NCBI RefSeq assembly: GCF_004005485.1 | Contig: NZ_RZUL01000006.1 | Location: 62,001-126,000 of the forward strand | DNA from: Sphingobium algorifonticola | GTDB lineage: Bacteria > Pseudomonadota > Alphaproteobacteria > Sphingomonadales > Sphingomonadaceae | Length of the DNA stretch: 64,000 bases | Direction of reading: 5' to 3' | Part shown: positions 1 through 8,899 of the stretch, one piece after another | How the letters are laid out: each line of letters starts with the position of its first letter | Position numbering within the stretch: the first letter of the stretch is position 1 | The notes under the pieces: generated by a model | What the model saw: the letters and a program-made list of their open reading frames with translations, nothing else | Databases searched by the model: none | Told to the model about the DNA's origin: nothing | Made by a program: the position numbers and the translations under genes

Positions 1-214
1 CGATCGACGACAGCCGCGCGGAGACGATATGATCCTGCTTCGGCGTCACGAGCAGCTTGGTGACCCACATGCCCCAGACGATGGCGACGAGAAGGATAAG
101 GCCGCCGAGGATCTGCATCCGGCTGAAGCCGGCGAAGAAGGTCCGTCTTGTCCGCGCTGGCGCCGGCGGCGAAGCCGGAGGCGCGGGAAAGTCGAGTTCG
201 GGTTGCTCAGCCAT
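1..214 (-). CDS. trbI: TrbI-like F-type conjugation protein (partial, cut by left edge)
   Basis: Only the first 71 codons lie in the window. The protein starts with a proline-rich cytoplasmic stretch, then one membrane helix at about residues 35-55 (LGGLILLVAIVWGMWV), followed by TKLLVTPKQDHIVSARLSSI. That layout, a single N-terminal helix followed by a VSARLS-type segment, fits TrbI of F-type transfer systems, an inner-membrane protein linked to pilus retraction and assembly. The start codon overlaps the stop of the preceding gene by 8 bp, which fits translational coupling in the tra operon. The identification rests on the N-terminus and gene order only. Confidence 0.7.
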   Translation of the reverse strand, partial: MAEQPELDFPAPPASPPAPARTRRTFFAGFSRMQILGGLILLVAIVWGMWVTKLLVTPKQDHIVSARLSSI

Positions 215-563
215 GGCGCGGGTCTCCCTGCGATCGGGCCGGCGGCATGATCCTGTCCCGCCGCAGAACGATGAGCCCTACGGAGAGGATGAGATGGGCC
301 ATAGCGGCGATGGTCTTGAACGAAGCCACGCGGGCCGAAGTGGCCATGACGTAGCGGGCGGTGAGGTTGTTGAGCTGATTCATCAGCCCGTCGAGCGTGA
401 AGCCCCCGATCGCCAGGAAGAAGAGCGCGAAGAGGCCCCAGGTCATCAGCAGGGTCGCGACGAGGAAACCTGCGAAGTGCAGCGCGAAATACAGGCTTGC
501 ACGCACATCGATGGGGTTTGCGCCCCGCACTTCGATCCTGGACTCCGGGCTCCTTCTCGCCAT
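207..563 (-). CDS. Small two-helix membrane protein between traC and trbI
   Basis: A 118-residue protein starting MARRSPESRIEVRGANPIDV. It has a hydrophobic helix at about residues 25-52 (LYFALHFAGFLVATLLMTWG onward) and a second at about 85-101, with basic ends, so it is probably an inner-membrane protein. It sits 3 bp after traC and overlaps trbI, so it is co-transcribed with the transfer genes. I do not recognise a named F-plasmid counterpart. By position it could be a lineage-specific assembly factor of the sphingomonad transfer system, but this is inference from context alone. Confidence 0.75.
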   Translation of the reverse strand: MARRSPESRIEVRGANPIDVRASLYFALHFAGFLVATLLMTWGLFALFFLAIGGFTLDGLMNQLNNLTARYVMATSARVASFKTIAAMAHLILSVGLIVLRRDRIMPPARSQGDPRHG

Positions 564-566
564 GAT

Positions 567-3152
567 CTACTCCGCCGCCTGCGCGAGCTCGGCGTCGCCG
601 TGCGACGCCCATTTCTCGGGATTGTCGGGGAACGCGACCCGCTCGATCGCCTCGTCCATGCTGAGGCCCTGGGCGACGAGGTCCTCGATCGCGGCATAGA
701 CGGCGGGGCTCGACGAGTAGACCGTGGACGAAAAGGGATCCAGCACCAGGCGGCCGACAGCCAGCGTCTCGGGTCCCTTGATCAGGATGTCGGAATATTC
801 GCGGCCGTTGATCTTGAGCGAGCGCAGCAGCGCATCGGTATAATCGTCCATCTCGAAGCGATCGTGCTTCTTGAAATCCGCGATGGTCTCGGGTTTCTGC
901 TGGAGGATCACGAACCAGTCGCTATTCTCGAGCGCGGCGACCGAGCCCGCCGACTTGTAATAGTCGTTGAGCGACTGGGTCGCCGTCACCAGCGAGGCGC
1001 CATATTTGCGGCAGGTGCGCGCATAGGTCTCGATAAAGTCGGCCATCGCACCGCCGCGCAGCATCTGCCACGCCTCGTCGAGCAGCAGCGCCTTGGGGAT
1101 CGAACGATCGATCTTGCGCATCATCTGCTGCGACATGAACATGATCGCGGTGAGGACGACGCTCCTCAGCTCCTCGCGCGAGGAAAGGTCCGAAAGCTCG
1201 AAGACGGTGAGCTGCGCCGACAGCTCGAACGACACCTCCCCCTGGAAGAAGCGGCCATAGGTGCCGCCGCTCGAGAAGGGCCGCATGGCGATGCCGAGGT
1301 CGCTCGCCTGGTGGTTGCCCGTCGCATCGAGCGCGGCGATCACATCGTCGATCGAGCCGCCCCTGCCCTTCTCTTCCCAGACCGAATTGACTGCGCCGTC
1401 GATCAGGCCGCGCTCGGTGTCGTTCAGCCGGTCGATATGCCGCGACATCTGGTTCACGATCGCCTTCAGCATGGCCATGCAATCTAGCAGATAGTCCTCG
1501 TCCGTCTTCGCCAGCTCCTCGTCGATCATGCTGAAGGGGTTGAGGCAGAAGCCCGAGCCAAGCGTGAACTCGACGAAAGCTCCGCCCTGCAGCTTGGCCG
1601 AATGCTCGAAGGAGCGGCCGTCGTCGATCACGACCACGCGCGCGCCAGCGCCGCACAGCGAAGCGCACAGCTCCTGCAGCGTCACCGACTTGCCCGAACC
1701 GGACTTGCCGACCACCGCGACATTGTGGTTGCCCGCCTTGTTCTCGAAGGGGCTCCAGAAATAGGGCTGGCCGCGCCGCCCGATCAGCATCAGGTGCGGC
1801 ACATGGCTACCCAGAAACTCGCCCTGGATCGGCGCGAGATTGGCGGCCGTCGTCGTGAGCAGCGTGCGCATCCGCTTCATGCGCTCGAGATCGCGGGCGA
1901 GGCCGTTGGCCATCGTCATGGGCATCGCGCAGAGCAGCCCCATGATCTGCAGATAGCGATCGTCGAGAAGGTCCCAGCCTGCGGCCCGGTAGACCGACTT
2001 CAGCACCCGCTCGTTGGCATCGCCTCTGCCCTTGGGAGAGAAGGACGTAACGCTGAAAAACACCCGCACGAGCTTGCGGCCTTGCCGGATTTCGTCGTTC
2101 ACATAGCGCCATTCCTGGCTCTGGTCCTTGAGCTGCGGCAGGAAGCGCGACGATTTGGAATCGGCGAGACTGGTCGTCCGCATGAACTTGAAGCTGGCCT
2201 TGTTGCTCGAGGCCATGGGATCAGGAAATTCGACACAGAGGTTGGTCGCGACCGGGCACGGCATCCTGAGTTTGTCGGTGAACATATCGCCGATGAGGCG
2301 CGCGACATCCCAGGGCGCCCAGCGCGCCGGCAGATTGCGGACCGAGAAGGAGCGAACGTCGAAGACATCGGGCAGGATCTCGCCGATCTCCGGCGCTTCA
2401 TCGATCGTCTTGCCGGTGGGGCGGAAACGCTCGGTCCGCAGCAGCATGCGGTCGGGCTCGACATGCAGTTCGACGTCGCGGCGGATGGCCTGATCGGCAA
2501 TCGGATCGAGCGGATTGTAGCTGACAACGTCCTCGCCGGCCGCAGTCGTCGGCGAAGTGATGTCGTCGATCCAGGCGATCAGCGCCGGCGGATCCATCCG
2601 TCTCGCCGAGACATTGATCGACGCCAGCGCCGAGATGAGACCGTCCAAGACCGCCACGATCTCCTCGACCGTGACGCTCGAAGTTTCGGGTGTCGAATAG
2701 GAGATCGCGACCCGGTGGTTGCGCAGCGAGAAGGGAGCGTCGGCCGACAGCGATTTCCAGACGCCGTCGGTCAGGAAATCGACGCGGTGCTTCGCCATCC
2801 GCTCATAGACGCCGCGCGCCGAGTAGCGCGGCAGATACCATTTCGAGAGGCGCTCGCCGATCCGCGGGCTCATCCACTGATGGAATTGCAGGCAGCCCGG
2901 CGCGGGGATCGCTTCCGACAGGAACTGGGTGAGGATCTCGCCGGTCCGCTCATCGGCGCCGACGAGTGGCGCCGCCTCGATCACGAATCCCCGCGAGGCG
3001 CTGTTGTAGAATATCCCGGTCTTGGGATCGTAGCTTCGATAGGGCAGCCAGTGCGCCAGCATCGGCACGCCGAGGTCCGGCCGATCGGCATCCGGCCGCT
3101 TCGCGTCGCCGAGGATTCCGGCAAGCAGGCTCTCGAAGAAGCCGCCTGCCAT
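567..3152 (-). CDS. traC: TraC, conjugative transfer ATPase (VirB4 family)
   Basis: An 861-residue ATPase that powers pilus assembly on the cytoplasmic side of the F-type secretion channel. The Walker A motif GKSGSGKS is at about residues 482-489 and the Walker B LLLDEAW at about 689-695. An N-terminal TraC_F-type region (about 30-300) precedes the ATPase core. The length matches F-family TraC (about 800-900). The start is 2 bp past the traV stop, and the next gene follows after 3 bp, so the gene sits inside a polycistronic unit. Nothing looks truncated and both nucleotide-binding motifs are intact. Confidence 0.95.
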   Translation of the reverse strand: MAGGFFESLLAGILGDAKRPDADRPDLGVPMLAHWLPYRSYDPKTGIFYNSASRGFVIEAAPLVGADERTGEILTQFLSEAIPAPGCLQFHQWMSPRIGERLSKWYLPRYSARGVYERMAKHRVDFLTDGVWKSLSADAPFSLRNHRVAISYSTPETSSVTVEEIVAVLDGLISALASINVSARRMDPPALIAWIDDITSPTTAAGEDVVSYNPLDPIADQAIRRDVELHVEPDRMLLRTERFRPTGKTIDEAPEIGEILPDVFDVRSFSVRNLPARWAPWDVARLIGDMFTDKLRMPCPVATNLCVEFPDPMASSNKASFKFMRTTSLADSKSSRFLPQLKDQSQEWRYVNDEIRQGRKLVRVFFSVTSFSPKGRGDANERVLKSVYRAAGWDLLDDRYLQIMGLLCAMPMTMANGLARDLERMKRMRTLLTTTAANLAPIQGEFLGSHVPHLMLIGRRGQPYFWSPFENKAGNHNVAVVGKSGSGKSVTLQELCASLCGAGARVVVIDDGRSFEHSAKLQGGAFVEFTLGSGFCLNPFSMIDEELAKTDEDYLLDCMAMLKAIVNQMSRHIDRLNDTERGLIDGAVNSVWEEKGRGGSIDDVIAALDATGNHQASDLGIAMRPFSSGGTYGRFFQGEVSFELSAQLTVFELSDLSSREELRSVVLTAIMFMSQQMMRKIDRSIPKALLLDEAWQMLRGGAMADFIETYARTCRKYGASLVTATQSLNDYYKSAGSVAALENSDWFVILQQKPETIADFKKHDRFEMDDYTDALLRSLKINGREYSDILIKGPETLAVGRLVLDPFSSTVYSSSPAVYAAIEDLVAQGLSMDEAIERVAFPDNPEKWASHGDAELAQAAE

Positions 3153-3153
3153 C

Positions 3154-4164
3154 TCACTTGTCCTCCGGGACGGCGGCCGGGAAGTTCGCGGCTTTCACCG
3201 TGGCTCCGATCGCCGCCGGCGCGGCCTGCGCTCCGGACTGCGCAGCGGCATCCCGCGCGCCCTTTGCGGCTCCGTTTGCCACTTCCTGATATCGGGGATC
3301 GGCTTTGACGCGGACGGCCGCAGCCGCGCCGCTCCCGCCGGGCGGAAGAGCCGCTGGTGCCTGTACCGGCGTCACCTTGGCCTGGGGACTGCCACCCGTC
3401 GATGCTCCCGAGGGGGGTTGGAGCACCGGCGAGGCGGCAGCCGGCGGGGTGTGGCTCAAAGCCGCCGCCGTTCCCTGGCGGGGTGCCGCTTGCGCCTTGG
3501 GAGCGAGGCGCGCCCTGACATCCGCCTTTATCGCGCTGACCGGGTCCGAGGCCGGATCGGGCTTACGCGCCCTCGCGGCCGCGATTGCCGCCGGATCCGG
3601 TGCGTCAGGATCAGCCAGTGCGAAACCGTCCACCGGCGGGTCGACGCGATCGACCGCATCGGCCAGCGCTTCCGTGCCTTGCGCCGCGGCCGAGCGGCGC
3701 TGAGGCAGCGAGGCATCCATCAGGGCCTGCTGCTGCCATTCGCCCCGCGCCACGACGGCATGGACTGCACTCGCCTCGTGGAGGCGGCCGCGCTCGTCGA
3801 TATAGGGCTGGAAGACGATCCGCAGGACCTTCTCCTGGGTACGGCCAGGATCAGCAGATGCCAGGCGGGCCGGTTGGCCCGCTTCGGCGCGGTTGGTCCG
3901 CCTACGGATCGGCTGCCGTACATTACCCATAGGCCGCGTCTCGCCGTCCGACTGGTCCGACGAGATGAGCGCCAGCGCCCGGTCGTCGATCGTCGAGCTC
4001 GGCGCGCAAATCCCGTCCGGCGCGGCGCAGGAAAAGCTGCCGCGCACATTGCCGCCGAGGCTGGCGCAACTGCTCAGGACGCCAAGACTGGTGAGGCCAA
4101 GCGCACCGGTGAGCCGCAGGCGCCGCCGCCGGCCGCTGCTCTGCATCGCAGGGCGTCGCGTCAC
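3154..4164 (-). CDS. traV: TraV-like outer-membrane lipoprotein of the transfer channel
   Basis: A 336-residue lipoprotein. A basic N-terminus and a hydrophobic stretch end in a lipobox with the acylated cysteine at about residue 33 (LGVLSSC). A second cysteine pair follows (FSCAAPDGIC), typical of TraV. The C-terminal two thirds is a long low-complexity Ala/Pro-rich tail. In F-type systems TraV anchors the TraB-TraK core complex to the outer membrane, the equivalent of VirB7. The start overlaps the upstream thioredoxin-fold gene by 4 bp (ATGA). It is longer than F-plasmid TraV (171 aa) because of the tail. Confidence 0.88.
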   Translation of the reverse strand: MTRRPAMQSSGRRRRLRLTGALGLTSLGVLSSCASLGGNVRGSFSCAAPDGICAPSSTIDDRALALISSDQSDGETRPMGNVRQPIRRRTNRAEAGQPARLASADPGRTQEKVLRIVFQPYIDERGRLHEASAVHAVVARGEWQQQALMDASLPQRRSAAAQGTEALADAVDRVDPPVDGFALADPDAPDPAAIAAARARKPDPASDPVSAIKADVRARLAPKAQAAPRQGTAAALSHTPPAAASPVLQPPSGASTGGSPQAKVTPVQAPAALPPGGSGAAAAVRVKADPRYQEVANGAAKGARDAAAQSGAQAAPAAIGATVKAANFPAAVPEDK

Positions 4165-5036
4165 GACTGTCCTCCCTTGAGCCAGTTCTCGAGGAAAGCG
4201 CGCGGGCGATAGCCTTCGATCACCGCGCCATCGCCCCGAACGATCACCGGCGTGCCGCTCAGACCGTGGCGGTGGGCGAAGGCCTCGTTCGCATCGAGAC
4301 CCGATGTGTCGCAGGACGCGCCTGACTTCACGTCTTCGCCCGCATACGCGGCATGGAGCGCGGCTTCACGGTTCTTCGCGCAATAGACACGGTCTGCGAC
4401 GTCGCGGCTGCCCAGCACCGAGATCGGACGCTCGACCACGCGGACGTTCATGTCCTTCAGGACGCTCGTCAGTGCCCGGCAGTAGCCGCAGCGGAAATCG
4501 GTGAAGATCGTGACCGTCTGCCCAGAAGGATTGCCCCAGACGATCGCTCCATCGCGCGGCAGTTCGGCGAGCGAGAGCTTCTGCGGCGTCGCGGGACGCA
4601 CCGCCTTCTCGGCCCGTCCCGGCGTCACGGCGGTAAGCTGGGCGGAGTCGTCGTCCCCGCCGGCATTGGCGGAGGCATTGGCCTTGGCGGCAGCGCCTAC
4701 CAGCATGTCGGGGTTCATCTCGAGCAGCCGCGCCGCGGTGATGTCCTGCCGGGTCTGCATGTCATAGATGCGCCCGATTACCAGGAAGCGCGCGCCGGTA
4801 TCGACATAGAAGAGGTTGGCGCCGGCGGTGATCTCGCACAGGCCGCTGATCTTGCCGCAATCGATCGCGGTGACCGGCGTCTTGGGCAGCCGCGTTTTCA
4901 GCAGCAGCCGGACCCGATCTTCCGGGCTGTTGGTGTCGGCCGCCAGCGCGATGCCGGCAACGCTGAGACCAAGCAGCGTGGTTATGACCAGGCGCGACGG
5001 GCGCGCCAGCGAACGGATGCGGTCAATTGCGGACAT
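4161..5036 (-). CDS. DsbC-like periplasmic thiol:disulfide protein of the tra operon
   Basis: A secreted thioredoxin-fold protein of 291 residues. A signal peptide (TTLLGLSVAGIALA, cut near AxA) is followed by an N-terminal dimerisation-like region and a thioredoxin domain with the redox pair CGYC at about residues 183-186 and a cis-proline segment SGTPVIV. The role inferred from the family is isomerisation of disulfides in pilus and mating-pair proteins in the periplasm. The ATG at 5036 is preferred over a GTG at 5042 because GGAGGGT precedes it. The gene overlaps traB upstream and traV downstream. Confidence 0.9.
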   Translation of the reverse strand: MSAIDRIRSLARPSRLVITTLLGLSVAGIALAADTNSPEDRVRLLLKTRLPKTPVTAIDCGKISGLCEITAGANLFYVDTGARFLVIGRIYDMQTRQDITAARLLEMNPDMLVGAAAKANASANAGGDDDSAQLTAVTPGRAEKAVRPATPQKLSLAELPRDGAIVWGNPSGQTVTIFTDFRCGYCRALTSVLKDMNVRVVERPISVLGSRDVADRVYCAKNREAALHAAYAGEDVKSGASCDTSGLDANEAFAHRHGLSGTPVIVRGDGAVIEGYRPRAFLENWLKGGQS

Positions 5037-6348
5037 AGACACCCTCCAGGAAAACGATTTCGACGTCGATGCCGGTCGGCATTTCGATCACCGGCTGATA
5101 TTGCTCGGCGCGCTCGATCAGATATTTGGAGACCATGTCGCCGCTCTGCGCGACGCCCTCGCCGAAGCCGCCTTCCAGAATGTCGCCTGTCGAGAGCTTC
5201 TGGCGCTGGCCATTGGTGGTGATGTTGGTGCCCTGAAATACCGACTGGGCATTGGCGGAAAAGCCACGCCCGAACCCGCCGGCGAGACCCGCCAGGAAGG
5301 CTTGGGTGACAAGCGATCCCTCACGAGAGACGACGCGGCCACGCACGCCCGTCTTGCCGCCGAACGCGATGAAGCCCTTGACCTCCGAGACCGCATAGCG
5401 GCCGCCCGGCTGCGGGCAGGTCATCTTCTGGAGCTTGACGTAGACCTTTTCGCTCGAGAGATCGCCGCGTGCCGCGCCGTTGATGAGGCAGCCCTCGATC
5501 TTGGTCGTGAGCAGCCGGCCATTCTGGTAGACCGAACGCGCCGGACCCGTCACGCGCAGCACGACCGGCAGCGGGTCACTCTGACTGGTAACCCCGGCGC
5601 TCGCATCCACGCCCACGATCACCTTGGCACGCGCGAAGCTGTTGGGCGGAAGGTAATTGACGCTATCGGTGTAGACGGTGTTGCCCTTGGCGACCCGCGA
5701 GGCATTGCCGCTATCGGTCGTGGTGAAATTGACGAGTTTCACCTCGGCGGACGCTGCGACAGGAGCAGCGCCGGGGCCGGCGGCCTGTCCGTCCGGGCGC
5801 TGATAGGCCTGTGGACCATAAGGACCATACATGGCGGCGGGGCCGGGCGTCGGCGCGGTTGCCGTCCGGCGATCGGCGACCTGACGGCGGAGCTGCTCAT
5901 TTTCGGCCTGATAGGCGGAGAGCACCCGCTGGCCATCGGCCTGCATCGCCTGGTTCTGACCCTTCAAGGCCTCGACCTGGGCGGTCAGCATCTCGAGGCG
6001 GTGGTTCTGACCGTCGATCGATTTCAGCTGATTTTCGGTCGACTGGAAGCGGTTTTCCGAGAGCGCCATCCACTCCTGCTGGGAAAGGTTGCGATTGACG
6101 AGATCCTTGGTCGAGACATTGACCTCGCTTACACCGTCGTCGTCGTCGCCGGACTTGTCTCCGTCGCCGCCGAAGATCCAGAAAGAGGAGATCACGAGAC
6201 CGACACCGGCCGCACCAGCCAGCAGCAGACGCTGGCGCCGCCGCACCGCGTCATTGCCGCCAAGTTCGCCCGCAACCGGCGACACGCCCTCTTCCGCGCC
6301 ACCGTCGAGTGGGCGGCGTTTGCGGGTCAGGAAATCGGAAAGAGCCAT
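5023..6348 (-). CDS. traB: TraB, VirB10-like channel scaffold protein
   Basis: A 441-residue protein that spans the periplasm between inner and outer membranes and forms the core complex with TraV and TraK. A cytoplasmic N-terminus (MALSDFLTRKRR) is followed by one membrane helix (LLLAGAAGVGLVISSFWIFG, about residues 40-60) and a coiled-coil stretch (about 90-150), then a Pro/Ala linker and the conserved TraB/VirB10 beta-barrel region (about 190-430). The start is placed at the ATG preceded by GGTGAGGAT; a longer reading frame upstream overlaps traK and has no such site. It begins 4 bp after the traK stop. Confidence 0.93.
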   Translation of the reverse strand: MALSDFLTRKRRPLDGGAEEGVSPVAGELGGNDAVRRRQRLLLAGAAGVGLVISSFWIFGGDGDKSGDDDDGVSEVNVSTKDLVNRNLSQQEWMALSENRFQSTENQLKSIDGQNHRLEMLTAQVEALKGQNQAMQADGQRVLSAYQAENEQLRRQVADRRTATAPTPGPAAMYGPYGPQAYQRPDGQAAGPGAAPVAASAEVKLVNFTTTDSGNASRVAKGNTVYTDSVNYLPPNSFARAKVIVGVDASAGVTSQSDPLPVVLRVTGPARSVYQNGRLLTTKIEGCLINGAARGDLSSEKVYVKLQKMTCPQPGGRYAVSEVKGFIAFGGKTGVRGRVVSREGSLVTQAFLAGLAGGFGRGFSANAQSVFQGTNITTNGQRQKLSTGDILEGGFGEGVAQSGDMVSKYLIERAEQYQPVIEMPTGIDVEIVFLEGVYVRN

Positions 6349-6352
6349 ATCC

Positions 6353-7171
6353 TCACCTTCCAGTCTGAGAGAGCAGGCCCGTCTGCGAGACGAGATAGGC
6401 CGTGGTGACCTTGCCGGGCGCCAGCCTGGCGTCGGCGATCGACACGGCGAGCGCGCTGGGCGGGGCAACCATGGCTGTCGTGAGCTCGATGCTCTGATCG
6501 CCCTTATTCTCGATCCGGAGCACTTTGCCGGTCAGCTCCGACCCCCGATATTCGGCGATCATCTGAACCTTGAGCGTACCGACATAGACCGGGCGCAGGG
6601 CGCGCTGGCGCATCTCATATCCGTCCGCCACTGCGTTCGAATACATGGCCTGGACAAGCTCGACTGCCGCGTCCTGGGGGCCAAGCTGGGTGCTCGGACC
6701 ATTCTCCGCGGCCTTCTCAGCGGCGATCGCCGGGTTCGACACGAAGACCTGGGCCGCCTGGTCGCCGCCAATGCGGCAAACGAATTTGTAGACATAGCCG
6801 CGCTTGCTGGTGGCGAAGAAGGAGAGCGCTGGCCGGCCGAACCCGTCGGGCACGGAAAGATAGATGTCCCCGCGGACAGGTTCGTTGACAACCGAGAAGT
6901 CATCCTGTGGATTGCCTGTGGATATCTTGGAGACAGAGGCGAACTCATCCTCGACAAGGCTGATGCGGGTCAGGTCCTTGGCCGACGCGGTGCAATCGAC
7001 CTGGGCGCTGTCGCTCGCCATGATCGTCTGGTCGGCGAGAGCCGGCTCAGCGATCAGGAAGACCGCCAGCGCAACGAGGCCCGCGCCGATGAAGCGGCTT
7101 GCATGGCAATAGACACGGGCAAGGAAGGCAGTGCCGAGCGCGGCACTCCCGATGGCATAGACCGGCATCAT
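6353..7171 (-). CDS. traK: TraK, secretin-like (VirB9-type) periplasmic transfer protein
   Basis: A 272-residue exported protein. The signal peptide is long, with a hydrophobic core at about residues 30-44 and a cut near EPALA/DQT. The mature part is the beta-rich TraK domain of F-type systems, the partner of TraB and TraV in the core complex. The start (ATGATG at 7171) overlaps the traE stop by 4 bp, and a second in-frame ATG lies at 7168. The frame stays open further upstream, but that part only shadows traE. Confidence 0.88.
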   Translation of the reverse strand: MMPVYAIGSAALGTAFLARVYCHASRFIGAGLVALAVFLIAEPALADQTIMASDSAQVDCTASAKDLTRISLVEDEFASVSKISTGNPQDDFSVVNEPVRGDIYLSVPDGFGRPALSFFATSKRGYVYKFVCRIGGDQAAQVFVSNPAIAAEKAAENGPSTQLGPQDAAVELVQAMYSNAVADGYEMRQRALRPVYVGTLKVQMIAEYRGSELTGKVLRIENKGDQSIELTTAMVAPPSALAVSIADARLAPGKVTTAYLVSQTGLLSQTGR

Positions 7172-7749
7172 GATGGGCTCCCCTGTTGATCCTTGGCGGG
7201 GCCGGCCGTCACCATGCCAAACCCGACCAGCTTCAGCGACAGGCCGGAATATTCCCAGTCGTAGCGGAAGGTGCGGTTCTCGCTGGAGATGACTTTGTTG
7301 CCGACGATCGTGTGAAGTTCGCCGGTGACCTCCGAGCGGAGGTTCTTGGTGTCGATCTCCATCTTCTGGATCGTGAAGAACTGCGCGATCGACGAACCGC
7401 GCTGCTCGGCTACGATCTTGAGCAGATCGGCCTTGATCTTGCCTTGGGTGCGCGGGCTCGCAATATCGAGCACAGCGTTCATCCAATAATCGAGATTCTG
7501 CGGACTGCGGTCGAGCGTCAACACGACCGTGTCGCGCGTGATCATCTCCAGATATTCGCGGCTGACGCCCGCCGAACTGATCGTGAGCGGCGAGCGCAGC
7601 ACCGGCTGCAGCACCACCTCGCGATCCCGCGAGAGACTGACCGTGAACAGCAGCAGGGTGAGCGCGGCAAGCGCTGCCGCCGCGACGGCCAGGATGTTGC
7701 GCTGACGCAGGATGCGCTGGCTGTTGGTATGGCTGTAGGAAAGGTCCAT
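7168..7749 (-). CDS. traE: TraE, VirB5/VirB8-like pilus assembly protein
   Basis: A 193-residue inner-membrane protein. A short cytoplasmic N-terminus (MDLSYSHTNSQRILRQRN) is followed by one membrane helix (ILAVAAAALAALTLLLFTV, about 19-37) and a periplasmic domain. TraE_F proteins have the same length and layout and help assemble the pilus. It lies 1 bp after traL and overlaps traK by 4 bp, within the same operon. Confidence 0.93.
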   Translation of the reverse strand: MDLSYSHTNSQRILRQRNILAVAAAALAALTLLLFTVSLSRDREVVLQPVLRSPLTISSAGVSREYLEMITRDTVVLTLDRSPQNLDYWMNAVLDIASPRTQGKIKADLLKIVAEQRGSSIAQFFTIQKMEIDTKNLRSEVTGELHTIVGNKVISSENRTFRYDWEYSGLSLKLVGFGMVTAGPAKDQQGSPS

Positions 7750-7750
7750 A

Positions 7751-8041
7751 TCATCCCGCCATCAGTCGAAGATATGAGGGTGGCGTGGCCTTGAGACCGG
7801 TGAAGCCGGCCGGCAGATGCCAATAGGCCAAGTGGAGCAGCCAGGATGTCGCCCGGCCCGCCTTAGCTTTTCTGAGACCCCACCAGCCCGCTCCCGAGAG
7901 AAGCATGCCGATAAGGATGTGCTGAGACAGGATCCCCCAGACGAATGGTATGACCATCGCCAGGAACTCATCCAGCGTCCACAGCCCGATCAGCTCGGGA
8001 TCGTCCAGATGAGTTGGAATGACGTACTTGTCTGCGGCCAT
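7751..8041 (-). CDS. traL: TraL, VirB3-like pilus assembly protein
   Basis: A 96-residue membrane protein with the TraL pattern: an amphipathic N-terminus (YVIPTHLDDPELIGLWTLDE), two closely spaced hydrophobic helices (about 25-57) and a basic tail ending in GFTGLKATPPSYLRLMAG. Family members work with TraE and TraC in pilus assembly at the inner membrane. It lies between traA and traE, as in other F-type operons. Confidence 0.92.
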   Translation of the reverse strand: MAADKYVIPTHLDDPELIGLWTLDEFLAMVIPFVWGILSQHILIGMLLSGAGWWGLRKAKAGRATSWLLHLAYWHLPAGFTGLKATPPSYLRLMAG

Positions 8042-8102
8042 TGCACCACCCCCTCCTTACGCCCGGCCAGAGCTGCTACTCCGCCCCGGGCCTCGGATCG
8101 GT

Positions 8103-8423
8103 TCAGATCGTCGCAGTCACGGTCGAGGTGACGATCGGAATGCCGGTGCCCGCGCCCACGCCGACACCGACGGGAATGGCGATCTGGCCCATCGAGAAGC
8201 GGCCCGATGCCAGCGCGACAATGCCGCCCGCCAGACTGAGCACGGTGATGATCTTGCCGCCGGACCCCTCGAGGAAGTCGGTGAATTTGGTGAGTGCCGT
8301 ATTGAAGGTCGTGTCGGCGCCGGCGAAGGCTGGCCCCGCAAAGAAGAGGCAAGCGAACAGGATCGCGGCGAGGGCGAGGATGGCCAGCTCCGCGTGTCCG
8401 CTCTTTTTGAAGACAGACTGCAT
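8103..8423 (-). CDS. traA: TraA-like pilin precursor
   Basis: A 106-residue small membrane protein at the head of the transfer operon. A long leader with a hydrophobic segment (ELAILALAAILFACLFFAGP) ends in AFAG, a plausible leader-peptidase site. Mature residues follow with two hydrophobic stretches separated by a short polar loop (ALASGRFSMG), as in F and VirB2-type pilins. The start is set at the ATG behind GAAGGAAC; the frame runs further upstream but is not coding-like there. The call rests on size, topology and position before traL-traE-traK. Confidence 0.82.
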   Translation of the reverse strand: MQSVFKKSGHAELAILALAAILFACLFFAGPAFAGADTTFNTALTKFTDFLEGSGGKIITVLSLAGGIVALASGRFSMGQIAIPVGVGVGAGTGIPIVTSTVTATI

Positions 8424-8899
8424 GTCGGTGTTCCTTCGGATCGAGACGCGACTGGTCCGCGCCCGAAGAAAAAATGAACGGCGCCGTTGGGTGCCAGCAA
8501 CCGAAGGCGCTCCGATGGTCCGGTGTTTTTTTCGTTGCCGCGCATATTTTCGGCTGCCGGTCGCAACGCCGGGGCACACCGCCCAGTCAGATGGGACGCA
8601 TCGCCCCGGATATGCTGGCACCCTGCCCCATCCTGCGGATCGGCTTGCCCCGGCTCCGGGAAACCCGGACAAGGCTGTGCGAATCGTATCAGGCTCTCTG
8701 GACCGACAGCAGCACGGGCATCGCCAGTTCGGCTCAGACAGAAAAAGACCGAGAGTTCATCGCCTTGCGCGAGGGATGCTGCTCACTCTGGCCCCAACCG
8801 GACTTGCCGTCGGGCTCGCCGCCATGCTGTTCTGCACATCGCAAACGGGATCAGGGGAACTATGGCCATGCCGCTTCTTCCAGGGATCGAGGCGTAATC
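8424..8899. other. Divergent control region between traA and the HTH regulator (no gene seen)
   Basis: About 475 bp separate the start of the minus-strand tra operon from the plus-strand regulator. Open frames exist but have no convincing start site or coding character. Promoters for both directions are expected here by position. I could not pick out a clear -35/-10 pair or an operator. Confidence 0.5.

Noticed and set aside
57..1487. Long plus-strand open frame opposite traC
   Set aside because: It is the antisense of traC in high-GC DNA, rich in Arg/His/Asp with no recognisable domain or start signal.
1602..3308. 568-codon plus-strand open frame
   Set aside because: Antisense shadow of traC and the end of traV; composition is that of a GC-rich opposite strand and traC is clearly real.
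4816..6408. 530-codon plus-strand open frame
   Set aside because: Antisense of traB and the DsbC-like gene, both well supported on the minus strand.
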